Below, one piece after another: positions 23,017-32,580 of a stretch of 42,572 nucleotides of DNA. The DNA lies in the NCBI RefSeq assembly GCF_020860125.1, contig NZ_JAJBUX010000073.1:1-42572 (forward strand). The letters run 5' to 3'. The stretch is from Cloacibacillus sp. (GTDB lineage Bacteria; Synergistota; Synergistia; Synergistales; Synergistaceae). The notes below the pieces were generated by a model, which searched no databases, had not been told where the DNA came from, and saw nothing but the letters and a program-made list of their open reading frames with translations. Numbering within the stretch: the stretch's first letter is position 1; each line of letters begins with the position of its first letter. A program made the position numbers and the translations under genes.

Positions 23017-23457
23017 GTTGCTCTGTTTTTGTAATCACCTCGAAGTAATGTATGATAAATAAAGGTAGTTTGTGTCACAGGCACGTCTCCATGCACACGA
23101 GCCGTGATTAGAATCCGATCGTTTATCACATTATGCCGCAATACGATAATAAATAGTACGGACGGTTATAATAATAACGTATGCGGACAGGGAGAATCCA
23201 ACCTAAACTAAAACAAAAATTATTATGGGACACTGCAGTACGGATTGGCTGGCTGACAGCCTTTTATTCATAATATATCGATGATACATACCGTATACGC
23301 ATAGTTGTTTACTATATCTGGCCTTTGCTCTGTTTCTTTTCAAAAATCCACTTCATTTCTGCGGTGTTATGTTAAAATGTCTTAACTGCGTACAAGGACG
23401 TTTTTAGAAAATTATATAGATACCTATTACTGGTATTGGATGGTGGGTTTGAGATAG
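23017..23457. other. Long AT-rich intergenic region upstream of the MATE gene
   Basis: About 440 nt without a convincing gene. It contains several TATAAT-like boxes (near 23168 and the TTAAAAT near 23372) that could drive the MATE gene, but no clear operator, riboswitch or RNA gene. Base composition is lower in GC than the neighbours, which may only reflect a non-coding region. No inverted or direct repeat typical of an insertion element is visible. Confidence 0.4.
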
Positions 23458-24825
23458 ATGTTAGTAAATAATAAAAAATACGAGATAGATATGTGCAGCG
23501 GCGCTATTTTGCCGAAGATGCTTCTCTTCGCGATTCCGCTGATGTGCTCCAGCATATTGCAGCTGCTCTTCAACGCGGCGGATATTATCGTCGTTGGGCG
23601 TTACGCGGGCGATAACTCGCTGGCAGCGGTCGGCTCTAATAGCTCTCTTATCGGACTGCTGACTAATCTTTTCATCGGTCTTTCGATTGGCACGAATGTT
23701 CTTGCGGCGCGCTATTACGGGGCGAAGGCGGAGGATGATCTTGCGAAGACGGTCCATACATCGATAGTGCTCGGGATCGCCAGCGGCATTCTGCTGTCAG
23801 TGGTCGGCATTGTCGGCGCGCGCCGGATACTTATATGGATGCAGACCCCGGAAGAGGTGCTCGGCCTTGCCACTCTTTACCTGGTCATCTATTTCCTCGG
23901 CATGACCGCGATGATGGTCTATAATTTCGGCAGCGCGATCCTGCGGGCTGTTGGCGACACGCGGCGTCCGCTCTATTTCCTCGTCGTCGCCGGCGTCATC
24001 AACGTGGTGCTGAATCTTTTTTTCGTCATTAACCTAAAGCTCGACGTCGCAGGAGTGGCGATCGCTACGGTCATCTCCCAGTGCGTATCGGCGCTGCTCG
24101 TCGTCCGCTGTCTGTGCCGCGAGGGCGGGGGTATCCGGCTTGTTCCCTCGCAGATGAGGATAGACAGGGAAAAGCTGGTGCAGATTTTAAAGATCGGCCT
24201 GCCGGCTGGGGTTCAGGGAATTCTTTTTTCCCTCTCCAACGTAGTCATTCAGTCCTCGATCAACTCTTTTGGCGCGGTGGTAATGGCCGGAAACTCTGCC
24301 GCGGCTAATATCGAACTCTTTGTCTATTTCGCGATGAACGCCTTTTATCAGGCGATCATCTCATTTACGAGTCAGAATTTCGGCGCTGGGCGTATAAAGC
24401 GTATCTATAAGGTACTCCTACGGGGGCAGCTCTGTATCGTCGTAGTCGGCGGGCTTCTTAGCGCGCTTGTTGTCATCTTTGGCCGGACGCTGCTTGGCAT
24501 ATATTCTTCGAGCGACGCGGTAATAAACGCGGGTATGCAGAGGTTATGGATACTGTGCAGCACTTACGCGCTCTGCGGCATGATGGACGGTATGGTTGGA
24601 ACGCTGCGCGGCATCGGCTATTCGGTGCTGCCGACGGTAGTTACGCTGCTTGGTGTTTGCGGCCTGCGTCTGGTCTGGATCGCGACTCTCTTTAATGTGG
24701 AGACATTCCACACCGTAACCACGGTCTACCTTTCGTACCCGGTTTCATGGATAGTAACTCTAGGCGCCCATGTCTTCTGCTTCCGCTGGATCATGACAAA
24801 GCGTCTGCTGGTGCGAAAGCTTTAG
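23458..24825 (+). CDS. MATE-family multidrug/cation exporter
   Basis: A 455-aa inner-membrane protein with about 12 hydrophobic segments in two related halves. Typical MATE features are the first segment LPKMLLFAIPLMCSSILQL, the ADIIVVGRYAG loop, LSIGTNVLAARYYGA, and the second-half equivalents around LKIGLPAGVQGILFS and ISFTSQNFGAGR. MATE pumps export drugs or metabolites in exchange for Na+ or H+. The substrate cannot be read from the sequence. The ribosome site is weak (GGTGGG, about 10 nt). The gene stands alone between long intergenic regions, and a GC-rich hairpin near 24885-24905 follows it. Confidence 0.92.
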   Translation: MLVNNKKYEIDMCSGAILPKMLLFAIPLMCSSILQLLFNAADIIVVGRYAGDNSLAAVGSNSSLIGLLTNLFIGLSIGTNVLAARYYGAKAEDDLAKTVHTSIVLGIASGILLSVVGIVGARRILIWMQTPEEVLGLATLYLVIYFLGMTAMMVYNFGSAILRAVGDTRRPLYFLVVAGVINVVLNLFFVINLKLDVAGVAIATVISQCVSALLVVRCLCREGGGIRLVPSQMRIDREKLVQILKIGLPAGVQGILFSLSNVVIQSSINSFGAVVMAGNSAAANIELFVYFAMNAFYQAIISFTSQNFGAGRIKRIYKVLLRGQLCIVVVGGLLSALVVIFGRTLLGIYSSSDAVINAGMQRLWILCSTYALCGMMDGMVGTLRGIGYSVLPTVVTLLGVCGLRLVWIATLFNVETFHTVTTVYLSYPVSWIVTLGAHVFCFRWIMTKRLLVRKL

Positions 24826-25169
24826 TTAAACCGCTGCTTACTCTGAATATCTGCCTGGGAATAAAAAACGCGCGGCGAAGGCCGCTCTAATGTAAGCGGC
24901 GGAAGTTTTTACGCCGTCTTTATTATTTTATTTTAATATTTTATAATGATAGCGATATTACAGGATGCTAATTTACTATTAGAATTAAAGTATCTATTTT
25001 TTAGTACTCTCCCAAAGTAATTGGTGTTATACGCTTAATTTAGGAAACAAAATTACGCACAAAGAGTTTTTTTGCGCTTTTGTCTATTATAAATGTGTAT
25101 ATTATGGTAAAATCTCCTTGCACCCCCCCCGATCTATCAAAGACGGAAAATTTATGAGGAGGTTTTTGC
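24826..25169. other. Intergenic region with hairpin and C8 tract
   Basis: The first 90 nt hold a GC-rich hairpin (GCCGCT..AGCGGC, about 24885-24905) followed by five T, a probable terminator for the MATE gene. The rest is very AT-rich. A run of eight C (25123-25130) lies 40 nt before the binding-protein ATG, in its presumed leader. AGGAGG sits just before the ATG at 25170. The exact promoter boxes are not clear. Confidence 0.45.
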
Positions 25170-26309
25170 ATGCGCAAACTATTCGCAGTATTGGCAATTA
25201 TGCTACTGGCTCTCCCCGCATTCGCCGCCGACACGATCAGAATTGGTGAAATAGCTACGGTCACCGGAGACTTCGCCGCCTACGGCGTCGCCGAAGTCGA
25301 GGCCGTCAAGATGGCAGTCAGCGAGATCAACGCAAAGGGCGGAGTTCTCGGAAAGAAGCTTGAGATCGTAATGTATGACTGCCGCACACGCAACGAAGAT
25401 ATGGTGAACGCGGCCCGCCGTCTTGTCCAGCAGGACAAGGTCGTCGCGGTCATAGGTCCCAGCGGCTCCGGCCTCTGCATCGCGGCCTCCCCTGTATTCA
25501 ATCAGGGCAAGGTCCCACACATCGGGACCCTCCCGACAAACCCGAACGTAACGGTTGATGAAAGAGGCAAGGTAAAGCCCTATAACTTCCGTATTTGTTT
25601 CCTTGATCCCTATCAGGGAAAAATTCTCGCCGTATTTGCCGCGCAGGATCTTAAGGCGAAGAAGGCCGCGATACTCTACGATGTATCGAGCGACTATTCC
25701 CACGGTCTCTGCGAGTTCTTCACAAAGAGCTTTAAGGCCGCCGGCGGCACGATCGTTGCCGACGAAGGCCACCGCGGTGAAGACGTCGACTTCCGCGCCC
25801 AGCTGACGAAGATCAAGCTGTCGAACCCGGATGTGCTCGTTCTGCCGACAATGGGCAAGTGCACCCCTCTCTCCGTCAAGCAGGCGCGTGAGATGGGCAT
25901 CGACGTCCCCATCATCGGCGGCGACGGCTATGGCGACTTTATGTGGGAGATCACCGGCAAAGAGGCGATGAGGAACACCTTCTGGGTGAGCCACGTCGCT
26001 AAAGAAGATCCCGCGCTGAAGGATTTCTTCGCGAAGTATAAGAGGCAGGCGGGGACGGAGTGTCAGGAATTCATGAACGCGGTCATGGCCTACGACTCGG
26101 TCTACTGGCTCGCGGACGCGATCAAGCGCGCGAACAGCACCGATCCCGTCAAGGTGCGCGACGCTCTCGAAAAGACGAAGGATCTCCAGCTGATGCACAC
26201 AAAGCTCACGATGGACGAGTTCCATAATCCAAAGGATAAGGACGGATTCATCCTCGAAGCGAAGAACGGCAAGGCCGTATTCTACAAGAAGATCAGGCCG
26301 AACGACTAA
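25170..26309 (+). CDS. Periplasmic substrate-binding protein, branched-chain amino-acid (LivJ) family
   Basis: A 379-aa exported protein. Signal peptide: KR-type start, hydrophobic core to about residue 15, cleavage expected after ALPAFA (residues 14-19). There is no lipobox Cys, so it is a soluble periplasmic protein of a diderm. The mature part is a type I periplasmic binding fold: IRIGEIATVTGDFAAYG, INAKGGVLGKKLEIV, AVIGPSGSG and IIGGDGYGD are characteristic of amino-acid-binding Leu/Ile/Val-type proteins. It would deliver ligand to an ABC permease, but none is encoded in the window, so it is an orphan component. The strong ribosome site and double terminator suggest high expression. The ligand is not determined. 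Confidence 0.92.
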   Translation: MRKLFAVLAIMLLALPAFAADTIRIGEIATVTGDFAAYGVAEVEAVKMAVSEINAKGGVLGKKLEIVMYDCRTRNEDMVNAARRLVQQDKVVAVIGPSGSGLCIAASPVFNQGKVPHIGTLPTNPNVTVDERGKVKPYNFRICFLDPYQGKILAVFAAQDLKAKKAAILYDVSSDYSHGLCEFFTKSFKAAGGTIVADEGHRGEDVDFRAQLTKIKLSNPDVLVLPTMGKCTPLSVKQAREMGIDVPIIGGDGYGDFMWEITGKEAMRNTFWVSHVAKEDPALKDFFAKYKRQAGTECQEFMNAVMAYDSVYWLADAIKRANSTDPVKVRDALEKTKDLQLMHTKLTMDEFHNPKDKDGFILEAKNGKAVFYKKIRPND

Positions 26310-26382
26310 AGACTTAAAAAATAAGTCTTGTATGACAGGGCGAAGTGCGGGAGGTCTTCGGACCTCCGTACTCCGCCCTGTC
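26309..26382 (+). terminator. Two consecutive hairpins after the binding-protein gene
   Basis: The first (26309-26329) is AAGACTTA/TAAGTCTT with a 5-nt loop. The second (26334-26382) is a long stem: GACAGGGCG with CGCCCTGTC outside and GGAGGTC-TTCG-GACCTCC inside, capped by a stable UUCG tetraloop. The first overlaps the stop codon. The second is long and could stabilise the 3' end of the mRNA as well as terminate. Confidence 0.8.
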
Positions 26383-26510
26383 TTGCCTGTGGCGGATCAT
26401 AATTAGGTAGAAATACCGCCGCGGATCGCCCTCTCCTTAGTGGTTCCTGCAATTGTTTTCTGTTATTATGGGTACATTGACCAGTTTAATGCCTGAGGGA
26501 GGTCCTCTTT

Positions 26511-27971
26511 ATGGATAATATCAACGCCCTTATTCTTTTTGTCTCACTTATATTGCTTTTTTGTATAGCATTCAGCCGTTTTCTCACAAAAGCCGGTATT
26601 CCGGTGCTCGTATTCTTCATCCTCGCGGGGATGATAATGGGGTCGGACGGTATCGGCGGCATCTATTTTGACAATGCCGCCGTCGCAAGCACCATCGGAA
26701 ACTTTGCGATATGCTATATCCTTTTTGCCGGCGGTATGGCAACAAGCTGGAAATCCGCCAAAGAGGTGCTGGTGCCCGGGGTGCTGCTCTCGACGGTCGG
26801 CGTTATTATCACCGCCGTGCTTGTCGCCGTCGCGGCCCATCTTCTCGTGGGGCTGACGTGGCTCCAGGGGCTTCTGCTCGGCGCGGTCGTCTCCTGTACC
26901 GACGCCGCCTCCGTCTTTTCCATTCTGCGCTCGAACAACCTGAACCTCAAAGCGCCGCTCGCGCCGCTTCTCGAGCTTGAGAGCAGCAGCAACGACCCCA
27001 CCGCCTATATGCTGACGATAGCGATCATCGGCCTCATGACGTCGCCGGGCAGCAGCTTTTTCAGCTTTGTCACACTGTTCGTGATGCAGTTTGTCATCGG
27101 CGGGGTGCTTGGCTTCGCCTTCGGTTATGCCGGAGCCTGGGTGACGAACCGCATAAAGCTCAACAGCGACGGCCTCTATCCCGTGGTAGCGGCGACGTTG
27201 GCTGCCCTCATCTATTCGGCGGTGCAGGTGATGCACGGCAACGGATTCCTGGGAATCTACATTGCCGGTATGGTGATGGGAAATATGAAGCTGGTCCATA
27301 AGTCGTCGCTGGTGCGTTTCTTCGACGGCTTTTCCTGGCTGATGCAGATACTGGTCTTTGTAACGCTGGGGCTGCTGGTCTTTCCCTCGCAGCTGCCTTC
27401 GGTATGGCTTCCTGCGCTTACGATCTCCGCGATGCTGATGTTCATCATTCGTCCCGCGGCGGTCTTTCTCACGCTGCTGCCATTCAAATACTCGAAGAGA
27501 GCGCAGCTCCTCGTCTCATGGGTCGGCCTGCGTGGAGCCTCGTCGATCGTCTTTGCCTCTTATGCGCTCACCCACGCGCTTCCAAACGGGGATGTCATAT
27601 TCAACATGGTTTTTTTCATTTCGCTGACCTCGGTCATAGTTCAGGGCTCGCTGCTTGCACCGGTGGCCTCGCTGCTCGACCAGCTCGATCATGAGGATAA
27701 GACGCTCGTCTCGCGCAGCTTTACCGACTATGAGGAGGAACTTCAGGGCGGACTGTATGAGCTGAGCGTGACAAAGGGATCGCCGGCCGCGGGGATGGAG
27801 GTGCAAGATCTGAAATTCCCCGAGAGCGTCCGCATCATGCTTATCAGGCGCGGCAGCGGCTCGGTCACGCCGACTGGCAAGACGCAGGTCAGAGAGGGAG
27901 ATATGCTGATGGTGACGGCGGATGATACGGATGTCCTGCTGGCGCTGAAGGAACGCCTCGGCTTCGCGTAA
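26511..27971 (+). CDS. NhaP2/CvrA-type K+(Na+)/H+ antiporter with TrkA-C domain
   Basis: A 486-aa inner-membrane protein of the CPA1 family with about 12 membrane segments up to residue 400. Diagnostic motifs are FILAGMIMGSDGIGG, SCTDAASVFSILRS (the acidic ion-binding region), LELESSSNDPTAYMLT and VGLRGASSIVFASY. A cytoplasmic TrkA-C (RCK-C) regulatory domain follows (GSPAAGMEVQDLKFP and VREGDMLMV), as in NhaP2. The function is K+/H+ exchange for pH and osmotic control. An AGGGAGG ribosome site lies before the ATG, and a strong hairpin terminator follows. The gene is single and convergent with kbl. Confidence 0.92.
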   Translation: MDNINALILFVSLILLFCIAFSRFLTKAGIPVLVFFILAGMIMGSDGIGGIYFDNAAVASTIGNFAICYILFAGGMATSWKSAKEVLVPGVLLSTVGVIITAVLVAVAAHLLVGLTWLQGLLLGAVVSCTDAASVFSILRSNNLNLKAPLAPLLELESSSNDPTAYMLTIAIIGLMTSPGSSFFSFVTLFVMQFVIGGVLGFAFGYAGAWVTNRIKLNSDGLYPVVAATLAALIYSAVQVMHGNGFLGIYIAGMVMGNMKLVHKSSLVRFFDGFSWLMQILVFVTLGLLVFPSQLPSVWLPALTISAMLMFIIRPAAVFLTLLPFKYSKRAQLLVSWVGLRGASSIVFASYALTHALPNGDVIFNMVFFISLTSVIVQGSLLAPVASLLDQLDHEDKTLVSRSFTDYEEELQGGLYELSVTKGSPAAGMEVQDLKFPESVRIMLIRRGSGSVTPTGKTQVREGDMLMVTADDTDVLLALKERLGFA

Positions 27972-27990
27972 CGGATATACAAAGAGATAA

Positions 27991-28023
27991 CGGGGCCGGC
28001 CTGTCAAATTCAGGCCGGCCCCG
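27991..28023. terminator. Terminator between antiporter gene and kbl
   Basis: A perfect 13-bp GC-rich stem (CGGGGCCGGCCTG at 27991-28003 with 28011-28023) closes a 7-nt loop. A T-rich tail follows on the plus strand. It lies between convergent genes and probably serves mainly the antiporter. Confidence 0.82.
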
Positions 28024-28048
28024 CTCTTGTCTTTTTATGGCGGAGGAA

Positions 28049-29236
28049 CTATAGCCCCATCTCTTTTTTTACCTCGGTAAAGGCGGCGATCGCCCGGTCG
28101 AGGTCCTCTGTCGTGTGGGCCGCGGAGACCTGCGTGCGCACCCTCGCCTTGCCCTGCGGGACTACGGGGTAGAAGAAGCCGGTCACATATATGCCCTTCT
28201 CAAGCAGGCGCGAGGCGAACTCCGAGGCGACCTTCGCGTCGTAGAGCATGATCGGTACGATGGGATGTGTTCCCGGAAGGATGTCGAAACCGAGCTCCGC
28301 CATCTTTTCGCGGAAATATTTCGTGTTGGCGTGTACGCGGTCGCGGTACTCAGTCGACTCTTCCAGCATTCTGATAACCTCGAGCGAAGCGCCGCATATC
28401 GCGGGCGCGACCGTGTTGGAGAAGAGGTAGGGGCGGCTGCGCTGGCGCAGCATCTCCACTATCTCGGCCTTCGCGCTCACATAGCCGCCGGAAGCGCCGC
28501 CGAGAGCCTTGCCGAGGGTGCCGGTGATGATGTCGACGCGCCCCATGACGCCGCAGTATTCGTGCGTGCCGCGTCCGCGCTCGCCCATGAAGCCGACGGC
28601 GTGGCTGTCGTCTACCATCACCAGGGCGTCATATTCGTCGGCCAGGTCGCAGATGCCCTTAAGGTTCGCGATGTATCCGTCCATTGAGAAGACGCCGTCC
28701 GTGACGATGAGCTTGATGTCCGCGCCTGCCGCTTTTGCCGCCTCGAGCTGCTCGCGCAGCGAAGTCATGTCGTTGTTTTTGTAGCGGAATTTCTTCGCCT
28801 TGCAGAGGCGCACGCCGTCGATGATGCTTGCGTGGTTCAGTTCGTCGCTGATTATCGCGTCCTTATCTGATAGCAGAGGCTCAAAGACGCCTCCGTTGGC
28901 GTCGAAGCAGGAGGAATAGAGTATAGTGTCTTCCATGCCTAAGAAACGGCTGACCGCCGCTTCAAGATCCTTGTGTATCTGCTGTGTGCCGCAGATAAAA
29001 CGCACGGAGGCGAGGCCATAGCCCCAGCGGTCATAGGCGGTCTTGGCCGCCTCGATGACACGCGCGTTGTCCGCGAGCCCGAGGTAGTTGTTCGCGCACA
29101 TGTTGACGACGCCGCCCTTGGCGGTGGTGTCTATCACGTCGCGCTGCGGCGTCGTGATGATACGCTCGTTCTTATAGAGGCCGTCGGCCTTTATCTTCTC
29201 TATCTCAGCCGCAATTTTGCCGATCGCAGTTTTCAT
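28049..29236 (-). CDS. kbl: Glycine C-acetyltransferase (2-amino-3-ketobutyrate CoA ligase)
   Basis: A 395-aa PLP enzyme that cleaves 2-amino-3-ketobutyrate with CoA to glycine and acetyl-CoA. It belongs to the alpha-oxoamine synthase family: CANNYLGLA, GLASVRFICGTQQIHKDLE, SDELNHASIIDGVR, VDDSHAVGFMG, and PLP Lys243 in GTLGKALGGASGG match Kbl closely. Length is as in other bacteria. It is the second gene of the tdh-kbl operon, 69 nt after tdh, and completes the two-step threonine catabolism pathway that yields acetyl-CoA. Confidence 0.95.
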   Translation of the reverse strand: MKTAIGKIAAEIEKIKADGLYKNERIITTPQRDVIDTTAKGGVVNMCANNYLGLADNARVIEAAKTAYDRWGYGLASVRFICGTQQIHKDLEAAVSRFLGMEDTILYSSCFDANGGVFEPLLSDKDAIISDELNHASIIDGVRLCKAKKFRYKNNDMTSLREQLEAAKAAGADIKLIVTDGVFSMDGYIANLKGICDLADEYDALVMVDDSHAVGFMGERGRGTHEYCGVMGRVDIITGTLGKALGGASGGYVSAKAEIVEMLRQRSRPYLFSNTVAPAICGASLEVIRMLEESTEYRDRVHANTKYFREKMAELGFDILPGTHPIVPIMLYDAKVASEFASRLLEKGIYVTGFFYPVVPQGKARVRTQVSAAHTTEDLDRAIAAFTEVKKEMGL

Positions 29237-29305
29237 GTTTTGTATATGCCGCCTTTCGTTGATGTTAAAAATTACCGGTCAAATTTTATTTATTGTATTC
29301 CGCCG

Positions 29306-30349
29306 CTAGAGGTTCTGCCAGTCGAGGACGACCTTTCCGGACTGTCCGGAGTTCATCGCCGCGAAGCCCTTTTCAAAGTCCCGCACGTCGAAGCGGTGGG
29401 TGATTACTTCACTGATGTCAAGACCGCTCTGCAGCATCGTCGTCATCTTGTACCAGGTCTCGTACATCTCACGTCCGTAGATGCCCTTTATCGTCAGGCC
29501 GTTGAAGATGACCTTGTCCCAGTCGATGACCGTACCGGGCTTCACAAGCCCGAGCAGCGCGATTTTGCCGCTGTTGTGCATCACGTCTACCATGCCGGAG
29601 AAGGCCTGCGGACTGCCGGACATCTCCAGCCCGACGTCGAAGCCCTCCTTCATGCCGAGCTCGTGCATCACGTCGCGGAGATTCTCCTTATCGGCGCGCA
29701 CGGTGCGCGTGGCGCCGAGCTTTTTCGCGAGATCGAGGCGGTAATCGTTGAGGTCGCTGACGACGACGTTTCGCGCGCCGACGTGGCGGCAGATCGCGAC
29801 GGCCATCATGCCGATGGGGCCCGCGCCCGTGATGAGGACGTCCTCACCGATGAGATCGTACTGCAGCGCCGTATGGGTGGCGTTGCCGAGCGGGTCGAAG
29901 CAGGAGATGATATCGTCGGAGATATCGGGGGCGCAGCGCCAGACATTCGTCGTTGGTATCGAAAGGTACTGCGCGAAGGCGCCGTCACGGTTCACGCCGA
30001 CGCCGATCGTATGTGGGCAGTAGTGGCGGCGTCCGGCGAGACAATTGCGGCACTCGCCGCAGACGATGTGCCCCTCGCCAGAGACGCGCTCGCCGACCTT
30101 CCAGCCGCGCACATGGCTGCCGAGCTCGACGATCTCTCCAACATATTCGTGGCCGATGGTCATGGGGGTCTTGATGGTCTTTTGCGACCACTCATCCCAA
30201 TTATAGATGTGGAGATCCGTTCCGCAGATCGACGTCTTCTTTATTTTTATCAAAACGTCGTTGGGACCGGGCTGGGGAATGTCAACCTCGCGCATCCATA
30301 GGCCGACACCCGGTTTTTCTTTGACGAGAGCAAGCATTTTCCCTTTCAT
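29306..30349 (-). CDS. tdh: L-threonine 3-dehydrogenase
   Basis: A 347-aa zinc-dependent medium-chain dehydrogenase. It oxidises threonine to 2-amino-3-ketobutyrate with NAD+. Catalytic zinc site: KTSICGTDLH and IGHEYVGE. Structural zinc cluster: CGECRNCLAGRRHYC. Rossmann motif: GAGPIGMMAV. NRDGAFAQY and NATHTAL are also typical of Tdh. I chose the ATG at 30349, with AAGGAG 8 nt upstream; a GTG three codons earlier is too close to that site. It heads the tdh-kbl operon with a clear promoter (30440-30468). Confidence 0.95.
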   Translation of the reverse strand: MKGKMLALVKEKPGVGLWMREVDIPQPGPNDVLIKIKKTSICGTDLHIYNWDEWSQKTIKTPMTIGHEYVGEIVELGSHVRGWKVGERVSGEGHIVCGECRNCLAGRRHYCPHTIGVGVNRDGAFAQYLSIPTTNVWRCAPDISDDIISCFDPLGNATHTALQYDLIGEDVLITGAGPIGMMAVAICRHVGARNVVVSDLNDYRLDLAKKLGATRTVRADKENLRDVMHELGMKEGFDVGLEMSGSPQAFSGMVDVMHNSGKIALLGLVKPGTVIDWDKVIFNGLTIKGIYGREMYETWYKMTTMLQSGLDISEVITHRFDVRDFEKGFAAMNSGQSGKVVLDWQNL

Positions 30350-30439
30350 ATCTGTCACTCCTTCAAGCTTTTTCGCTGTTTACTGGTGAAACGGTATTAT
30401 TAAAGCCATTTGGCTGAGCGTAGTTATTGAATAGTTACT

Positions 30440-30468
30440 AATATACTCTAAGCGCCTGAAAATTTCAA
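30440..30468 (-). promoter_or_regulatory. Promoter of the tdh-kbl operon
   Basis: On the minus strand TTGAAA (30468-30463) and TATATT (30445-30440) are 17 nt apart, about 90 nt upstream of the tdh ATG. The leader between them and tdh shows no clear riboswitch. The remaining intergenic DNA up to typA (30469-30685) has no further gene; TAGAAT at 30608-30613 may be the typA -10 box. Confidence 0.6.
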
Positions 30469-30685
30469 ATAGACAGAGCGATTCTATTATGGATTTATTG
30501 TAACAGATTAGTTATTGAGGGCCGCGCTGCCCGTGTTCATACCGTTGCCCTGCGGTCAATCGGTGCTGGACAAATTTGCCATGTAAGTGTTATTATTTTA
30601 CGTTGGCTAGAATAATCGCCGGTTGAAAAAATTCAATGGCGTAAAGTTTTCAGGAAGCATACTAAACCGAGAGGAACATTATAAA

Positions 30686-32578
30686 ATGCAGGACTCTTCA
30701 AAGATAAGAAATATCGCTATCATCGCTCACATCGACCATGGCAAGACAACGCTCATAGACGGCATCTTCAAAGCGGCGCACCTCTTCCGCGACAACCAGG
30801 TGATGGAGGAGCGCGTGATGGACGCCGGAAATCTTGAGCGCGAGCGCGGCATCACGATCAAGGCCAAGCACTGCACCGTCGAATGGGAAGGCTATAAGAT
30901 AAATATCGTCGATACCCCCGGGCACGCTGACTTTTCGGGAGAGGTGGAAAGAGTTCTCTCAATGGTCGATTCCGTTCTGCTGCTCGTTGACGCGAACGAG
31001 GGACCAATGCCGCAGACGCGCTATGTCCTTATGCGCGCGCTGAAACTCGGACTCAAGCCGATCGTGATCGTCAACAAGGTGGACCGTCCCAACGCCGAGC
31101 CCGACGCGGCGCTCGACAAGACATTCGACCTCTTTATAGAGCTGGGCGCCACTGAGGAGCAGTGCGATTTCGCGGTGCTCTACGGCTCCGGACTCCAGGG
31201 CTGGTTCGTCGACGATCTTAACAAACACGAGGATAATTCCAAGGCCGGTATGCAGGACCTTTTCAAGACAATCATTGAGAGAGTCCCCGCGCCCAAGGCG
31301 GAGATGGACAAGCCCTTCCTTATGCAGGTCTGCACCCTATCGTGGAGCGAATACCTCGGCCGTATCGGCTGCGGCAGGATACTGCAGGGGACCCTGCGCA
31401 AGGGAGACCGGATACTGCGTACCCACACTCGCTGGACCGATTACGACCAGACCAACTGGGAGGTCGTCTCCACCGATACCTCGACCTGCACGCACCTTTA
31501 TGTCACAAACGGACTCGACCGCGCCGAGGTGGAGGCGGTAGGCGCCGGAGACATCGTCTGGTTCACGGGCCCGGCAAATATCGATCTCGGCGACACTATG
31601 AGCGCCCCGGAGATCGGAGACCAGGTCATTCCGCCGCTCGATATCGAGGAGCCGACGGTATCCATGTTCTTTATCGTAAATACCAGCCCCTTCGCGGGAC
31701 AGGACGGCAACGCCATCACACTCCGTCAGCTCAAAGCGCGTATCGAGCGCGAGACCAAGACGGACCCCGCGCTGCGCATGGAGGACCTTGGCCGTCCAGA
31801 CGGCGTTAAGGTCTCAGGCCGCGGCGAGCTGCATCTGGGGATACTCATAGAAGAGATCCGCCGCGAGGGATCGGAGGTCTGCGTCTCGCGCCCCGAGGTA
31901 ATCGTGCAGCATGACGAAAAGGGGCGCACCCTCGAACCGATGGAGGAGGTCATCATCGACGTCCCCGAGGAATATCAGGGTGTTGTCATCCAGAAGCTCG
32001 CGCAGCGCAAGGGCGAACTTAAAAATATGGAAAACGGCGGCACGGGAGTGCTCCGTCTTGAATTCAGAATACCGACGCGCGGCCTCATCGGCTACCGCGG
32101 AGAATTTCTCACCGATACGCGCGGCCTCGGCATCCTCGCTTCGCGTTTTGTCGGTTACGGCGAATGGGTCGGAGAGATAAACGCGCGTTCGCGTGGCTCG
32201 CTCGTCAGCATGGACAGCGGAACCGCAACGAGCTACGCCTTGGACAACCTCCAGGAACGCGGTACCCTCTTTATTAAGCCTGGAGACGCGATATACAACG
32301 GGCAGGTGGTAGGCGAGAGCTCTCGCGGCAAGGACATCCCCTGTAATCCCAGCAAGCGCAAACAGCAGACGAACCACCGTTCCGCGACAAAAGAGATGAT
32401 GACGGTGCTCGACGTGCCGCGCACTATGACGGTGGATTCCGCGCTGGAGTGGATCAGCGACGACGAACTGGTCGAGGTGACGCCGCTCTCCGTGCGTATC
32501 CGCAAGACCATCCTCGACGCGGACCAGCGCAAGAAGGCCCGTATGCAGGCCGGAATAAGCGATTCAGACGAGGATTAA
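30686..32578 (+). CDS. typA: Ribosome-associated translational GTPase TypA/BipA
   Basis: A 630-aa GTPase of the EF-G class that binds the ribosome and aids assembly and stress adaptation. G1 is IAHIDHGKTT (residues 14-22), followed by RGITIKAKHC, DTPGHADF and NKVDRPNA. Downstream, SGRGELHLGIL, RGLIGYRGEFLTDTRG, the GTATSYALDNLQERG segment and PSKRKQQTNHRSATKE in the C-terminal domain are diagnostic for TypA. I chose the ATG at 30686 because family members begin close to the G1 box; an upstream in-frame start at 30623 adds an atypical extension. The stop lies 2 nt before the DUF815 gene. Confidence 0.95.
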   Translation: MQDSSKIRNIAIIAHIDHGKTTLIDGIFKAAHLFRDNQVMEERVMDAGNLERERGITIKAKHCTVEWEGYKINIVDTPGHADFSGEVERVLSMVDSVLLLVDANEGPMPQTRYVLMRALKLGLKPIVIVNKVDRPNAEPDAALDKTFDLFIELGATEEQCDFAVLYGSGLQGWFVDDLNKHEDNSKAGMQDLFKTIIERVPAPKAEMDKPFLMQVCTLSWSEYLGRIGCGRILQGTLRKGDRILRTHTRWTDYDQTNWEVVSTDTSTCTHLYVTNGLDRAEVEAVGAGDIVWFTGPANIDLGDTMSAPEIGDQVIPPLDIEEPTVSMFFIVNTSPFAGQDGNAITLRQLKARIERETKTDPALRMEDLGRPDGVKVSGRGELHLGILIEEIRREGSEVCVSRPEVIVQHDEKGRTLEPMEEVIIDVPEEYQGVVIQKLAQRKGELKNMENGGTGVLRLEFRIPTRGLIGYRGEFLTDTRGLGILASRFVGYGEWVGEINARSRGSLVSMDSGTATSYALDNLQERGTLFIKPGDAIYNGQVVGESSRGKDIPCNPSKRKQQTNHRSATKEMMTVLDVPRTMTVDSALEWISDDELVEVTPLSVRIRKTILDADQRKKARMQAGISDSDED

Positions 32579-32580
32579 AG

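Noticed and set aside
22859..23457. Integrated element at tRNA-Leu
   Set aside because: No integrase and no second copy of the tRNA 3' end were seen in the following sequence; the gap contains only AT-rich DNA.
25203..26225. 340-codon frame antisense to the binding-protein gene
   Set aside because: Entirely within a gene with a clear signal peptide and family motifs on the other strand.
28973..30301. 442-codon open frame antisense to kbl and tdh
   Set aside because: It overlaps two certain genes over its whole length. The translation is His/Arg/Val-rich without motifs, typical of a shadow frame.
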